Shown here: one piece after another, positions 62,099-64,000 of the stretch
How the letters are laid out: each line of letters begins with the position of its first letter
How positions within the stretch are numbered: the first letter of the stretch is position 1
DNA from: Myxococcales bacterium UBA1660
Lineage (GTDB): Bacteria > Myxococcota_A > Polyangia > Polyangiales > Houyiibacteriaceae
Assembly (NCBI GenBank): GCA_002320815.1
Contig: DCLA01000120.1
Span: 199,364-263,363 of the forward strand
Length of the DNA stretch: 64,000 bases
Direction of reading: 5' to 3'
Program-made: the position numbers and the translations under genes
The notes under the pieces: model-generated
Databases searched by the model: none
What the model saw: the letters and a program-made list of their open reading frames with translations, nothing else
Told to the model about the DNA's origin: nothing

Positions 62099-63454
62099 AT
62101 GAGCCCCACCTCCGCACCGAGCGAGCCGGCCCTCACCAGCCTCGACCAGCTCCTCGAGCCCTTCCACGCCGCCGAAAAGCCCCGCGACCGCTGGCGCGTG
62201 GGGACCGAAGCCGAGAAGTTCGGCCTCGATCGCGAGGGGAAGCCGGTGCAATACGAGGGCCCCGGCGGGGTGAAGACGCTCCTCGAAGGCTTCGTCGCGC
62301 GGCACGGCTGGACGTCCACGCCGGAGTACGAGGGCGCCGCCCTCATCGCGCTCCGCCGCGGCGGTGCCTCCATCACCCTGGAACCCGGCGCCCAGCTCGA
62401 GCTGAGCGGCGCGCCCCTGGACACCATCCACCAGACCTGCGCCGAGCTCCGCGGACACATGGCCGAGCTCCGCGCGCTGAGCGAGCCCCACGGGATCCAC
62501 TGGCTCGGCCTCGGGTTCCACCCGCTGGCCACCCAGGCCGAGCTCCCCTGGGTGCCCAAGCTCCGCTACGGCGTGATGAAGGAGTACCTGCCCACCAAGG
62601 GGTCCATGGCGCTGGACATGATGCGCCGGACCTCGACCGTGCAGGCCAACATGGACTACGCCGACGAGGCCGACGCCCTGCGGAAGCTGCGCGTCTCGCT
62701 GCGCCTCCAGCCCCTGGCCACGGCGATGTTCGCCAACAGCCCCTGGGTCGAGGGCCGGGCCACCGGCGAGCGCAGTCACCGGGCCCGGGTCTGGCTCCAC
62801 ATGGATCCCGACCGCACCGGCCTCCTGCCCTTCATGCTCGAGGAAGGGGCAAGCTACCGGACCTACGTGGAGTGGGCCCTCGACGTCCCGATGTTCCTGG
62901 TGAAGCGCGGCAAGGAACTCCACCGCAACACCGGGCAGACCTTCCGGTCGTTCATGGACGACGGCTTCCAGGGGCTCCGGGCCACGCGCGCCGACTGGGA
63001 GACCCACCTCAACACCCTCTTCCCCGAGGCGCGGCTGAAGTCGACCCTCGAGGTCCGGGGGACGGACTCCCAGCCCCAGCCGCGCATCTGCTCGGTGCCC
63101 GCGCTCTGGAAGGGCCTCCTCTACGACGAGAGGGCCCTGGCCGCGGCCGACGCCCTCACCGAGAGCTGGGACGCCGCCGAGCTGGAGAGCATCCGGCCGG
63201 CCATCGCCGAGCGCGCGCTGGCGGTCGACTTCGCCGGCAAGACCCTCCTCGACTGGGCCCGGGAGGTCCTGGAGATCGCCGAGGGCGGCCTGCAGCGCCT
63301 GGGCAACCTCGACGGCGCCGGTCGCGACGAGAGCGTCTTCCTCGGGCCCCTGCGGGAGCTCCTCGAGGCCGGCGACTCGCCGGCCGACGTGATGCTCCGG
63401 GCCATCGGCGAGACCCCCACCGCCGACGAGCTCCTCACCGTCGCCCACGCCTGA
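62099..63454 (+). CDS. gshA: Glutamate-cysteine ligase, GCS2 (plant/alphaproteobacterial) type
   Basis: A 451-residue enzyme that joins glutamate and cysteine as the first step of glutathione synthesis. Motifs of the GCS2 class: RWRVGTEAEKFGLDREGKPV at the N-terminus (ATP/Glu binding), SITLEPGAQLELSGAPLDTIHQ, WLGLGFHP, MMRRTSTVQANMDYADEADA and LEVRGTDSQPQP-like region. Length matches plant-type enzymes (about 450) and not E. coli GshA. gshB is not in the window. It starts at ATG 62099 and converges on the TPR gene, 4 bases apart. Confidence 0.94.
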   Translation: MSPTSAPSEPALTSLDQLLEPFHAAEKPRDRWRVGTEAEKFGLDREGKPVQYEGPGGVKTLLEGFVARHGWTSTPEYEGAALIALRRGGASITLEPGAQLELSGAPLDTIHQTCAELRGHMAELRALSEPHGIHWLGLGFHPLATQAELPWVPKLRYGVMKEYLPTKGSMALDMMRRTSTVQANMDYADEADALRKLRVSLRLQPLATAMFANSPWVEGRATGERSHRARVWLHMDPDRTGLLPFMLEEGASYRTYVEWALDVPMFLVKRGKELHRNTGQTFRSFMDDGFQGLRATRADWETHLNTLFPEARLKSTLEVRGTDSQPQPRICSVPALWKGLLYDERALAAADALTESWDAAELESIRPAIAERALAVDFAGKTLLDWAREVLEIAEGGLQRLGNLDGAGRDESVFLGPLRELLEAGDSPADVMLRAIGETPTADELLTVAHA

Positions 63455-63458
63455 GCGT

Positions 63459-64000
63459 TCAGTCGCAGAGAGCTCGCCGCACCTCGGTGGGCTCGCAGCG
63501 ACTCACCGGATCGACGTCCCGGACCAGGAGCCGTAGGGCCGCGACGTAGCGCGCGGCCTCCGTATGGAGTTCCTCCTGGTCGGCGGCGCCCTCGGTGAGC
63601 CGGTGGATCGCCCGGTAGCTGGCCAACGCCTCGGCGAAGAAGCCGCGCCGCTGGGCCAGCCCGGCCCGGGCCCGATGGGCGACCAGCGAGTCCGGCTCGC
63701 GCCGGGTGGCCTGCCGGAGGATGGCCGAGGCCTCGTCAGGGTTCGAGGGCTCCAGGACCCGGGCCAGGAGTACGGCCAAGGGCACACTGCCCGGCCGGCG
63801 CCGGAGCCCGGCCCGGATCACCTCCAGGGCGTCCGAGTCCCGGCCCGCGTCGTGGTAGAGGCCGCCCAACGCCACGTAGGCCGCCTCGTGGCGGGGATCG
63901 ATCTGGATCGCTTCCCGTAGGTACGCGGCCGCGCTCCCCGGGTTCCCGGCTCCGATCAGCGCCCGGCCCATCGCCGTCCGTTCGGCGGCGCGCCGCTCCC
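63459..64000 (-). CDS. TPR-repeat protein, N-terminus outside the window
   Basis: The minus-strand frame remains open to base 64000, upstream of an internal ATG at 63971, so the gene probably continues beyond the right edge. The visible C-terminal 180 residues hold tetratricopeptide repeats (AAAYLREAIQIDPRHEAAYV, ALGGLYHDAGRDSDALEVIR, GLRRRPGSVPLAVLLARVLE) and end in CEPTEVRRALCD. A scaffold or adaptor role is usual for such proteins. Its stop is 4 bases from the gshA stop. Confidence 0.75.
   Translation of the reverse strand, partial: ERRAAERTAMGRALIGAGNPGSAAAYLREAIQIDPRHEAAYVALGGLYHDAGRDSDALEVIRAGLRRRPGSVPLAVLLARVLEPSNPDEASAILRQATRREPDSLVAHRARAGLAQRRGFFAEALASYRAIHRLTEGAADQEELHTEAARYVAALRLLVRDVDPVSRCEPTEVRRALCD

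Overview
The window is very GC-rich, almost fully coding DNA with strongly GC-biased third codon positions. It encodes four protein kinases of eukaryotic or PrkA type, an FHA-domain sigma-54 activator, a Roadblock-domain protein, tandem bactofilins, a CheB/CheR-fused hybrid histidine kinase and many cysteine-rich lipoproteins. Together with the size and style of the lipoproteins this points to a chromosome of a myxobacterium-like organism (Myxococcota, probably Polyangia). That placement is inference from gene content. I see no rRNA, tRNA, CRISPR array, transposon or phage gene, and no gene-free stretch longer than 300 bases. The longest gaps are 20958-21249 and 24532-24809, and both hold promoter-like sequence.

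Layout. 1-9922 (minus strand): two large beta-propeller-like lipoproteins, mutS, then pheA, a hisC-type aminotransferase, a lipoprotein and the first 46 codons of aroA, so an aromatic amino acid cluster runs off the left edge. 10011-20957 (minus): a PEGA-domain Ser/Thr kinase and, upstream of it, a tight unit scpA-scpB-glyQ-ROK kinase-glyS-ppdK. 21250-27613: mixed single genes (coiled-coil membrane protein, dapA-like aldolase, Stig1-like lipoprotein, bcp peroxiredoxin, a TDP2-like phosphodiesterase, a Uma2 nuclease, folD). 27700-36924 (plus): ileS, a pair of cysteine-rich lipoproteins built from repeated modules, lspA, lgt, another cysteine-rich lipoprotein, and an NtrC-type response regulator. 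36946-51373 (minus): the giant CheB-CheR hybrid kinase, a rhodanese-ThiF/MoeB fusion, a threonine-dehydratase-like enzyme, an ECF sigma factor, then lipoprotein-prkA-MBL hydrolase-small protein-pdxJ-nnrD. 51421-59444: a lipoprotein and two convergent Ser/Thr kinases, beside a minus-strand operon HEAT lipoprotein / FHA-GAF-sigma54 activator / 59-residue membrane protein / small lipoprotein / Roadblock protein. 59652-61979 (minus): two bactofilins, pyrE and a lipoprotein. 62099-64000: gshA and a partial TPR protein.

How the genes fit together. Housekeeping biosynthesis (aromatic amino acids, glycyl- and isoleucyl-tRNA synthesis, pyrimidine, glutathione, PLP, folate), chromosome condensation (ScpAB) and repair (MutS, TDP2-like) are interleaved with signalling units. 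lspA and lgt, which mature lipoproteins, sit among genes for cysteine-rich lipoproteins. The phospho-signalling genes at 52125-59444 (two kinases, an FHA activator that could read phosphothreonine, a Roadblock protein) look like one neighbourhood of related function. Within operons genes commonly overlap by 4 bases (ATGA or GTGA). Genes that start transcription units often have a -10-like hexamer 6-8 bases before the start codon and no Shine-Dalgarno, which suggests leaderless transcripts.
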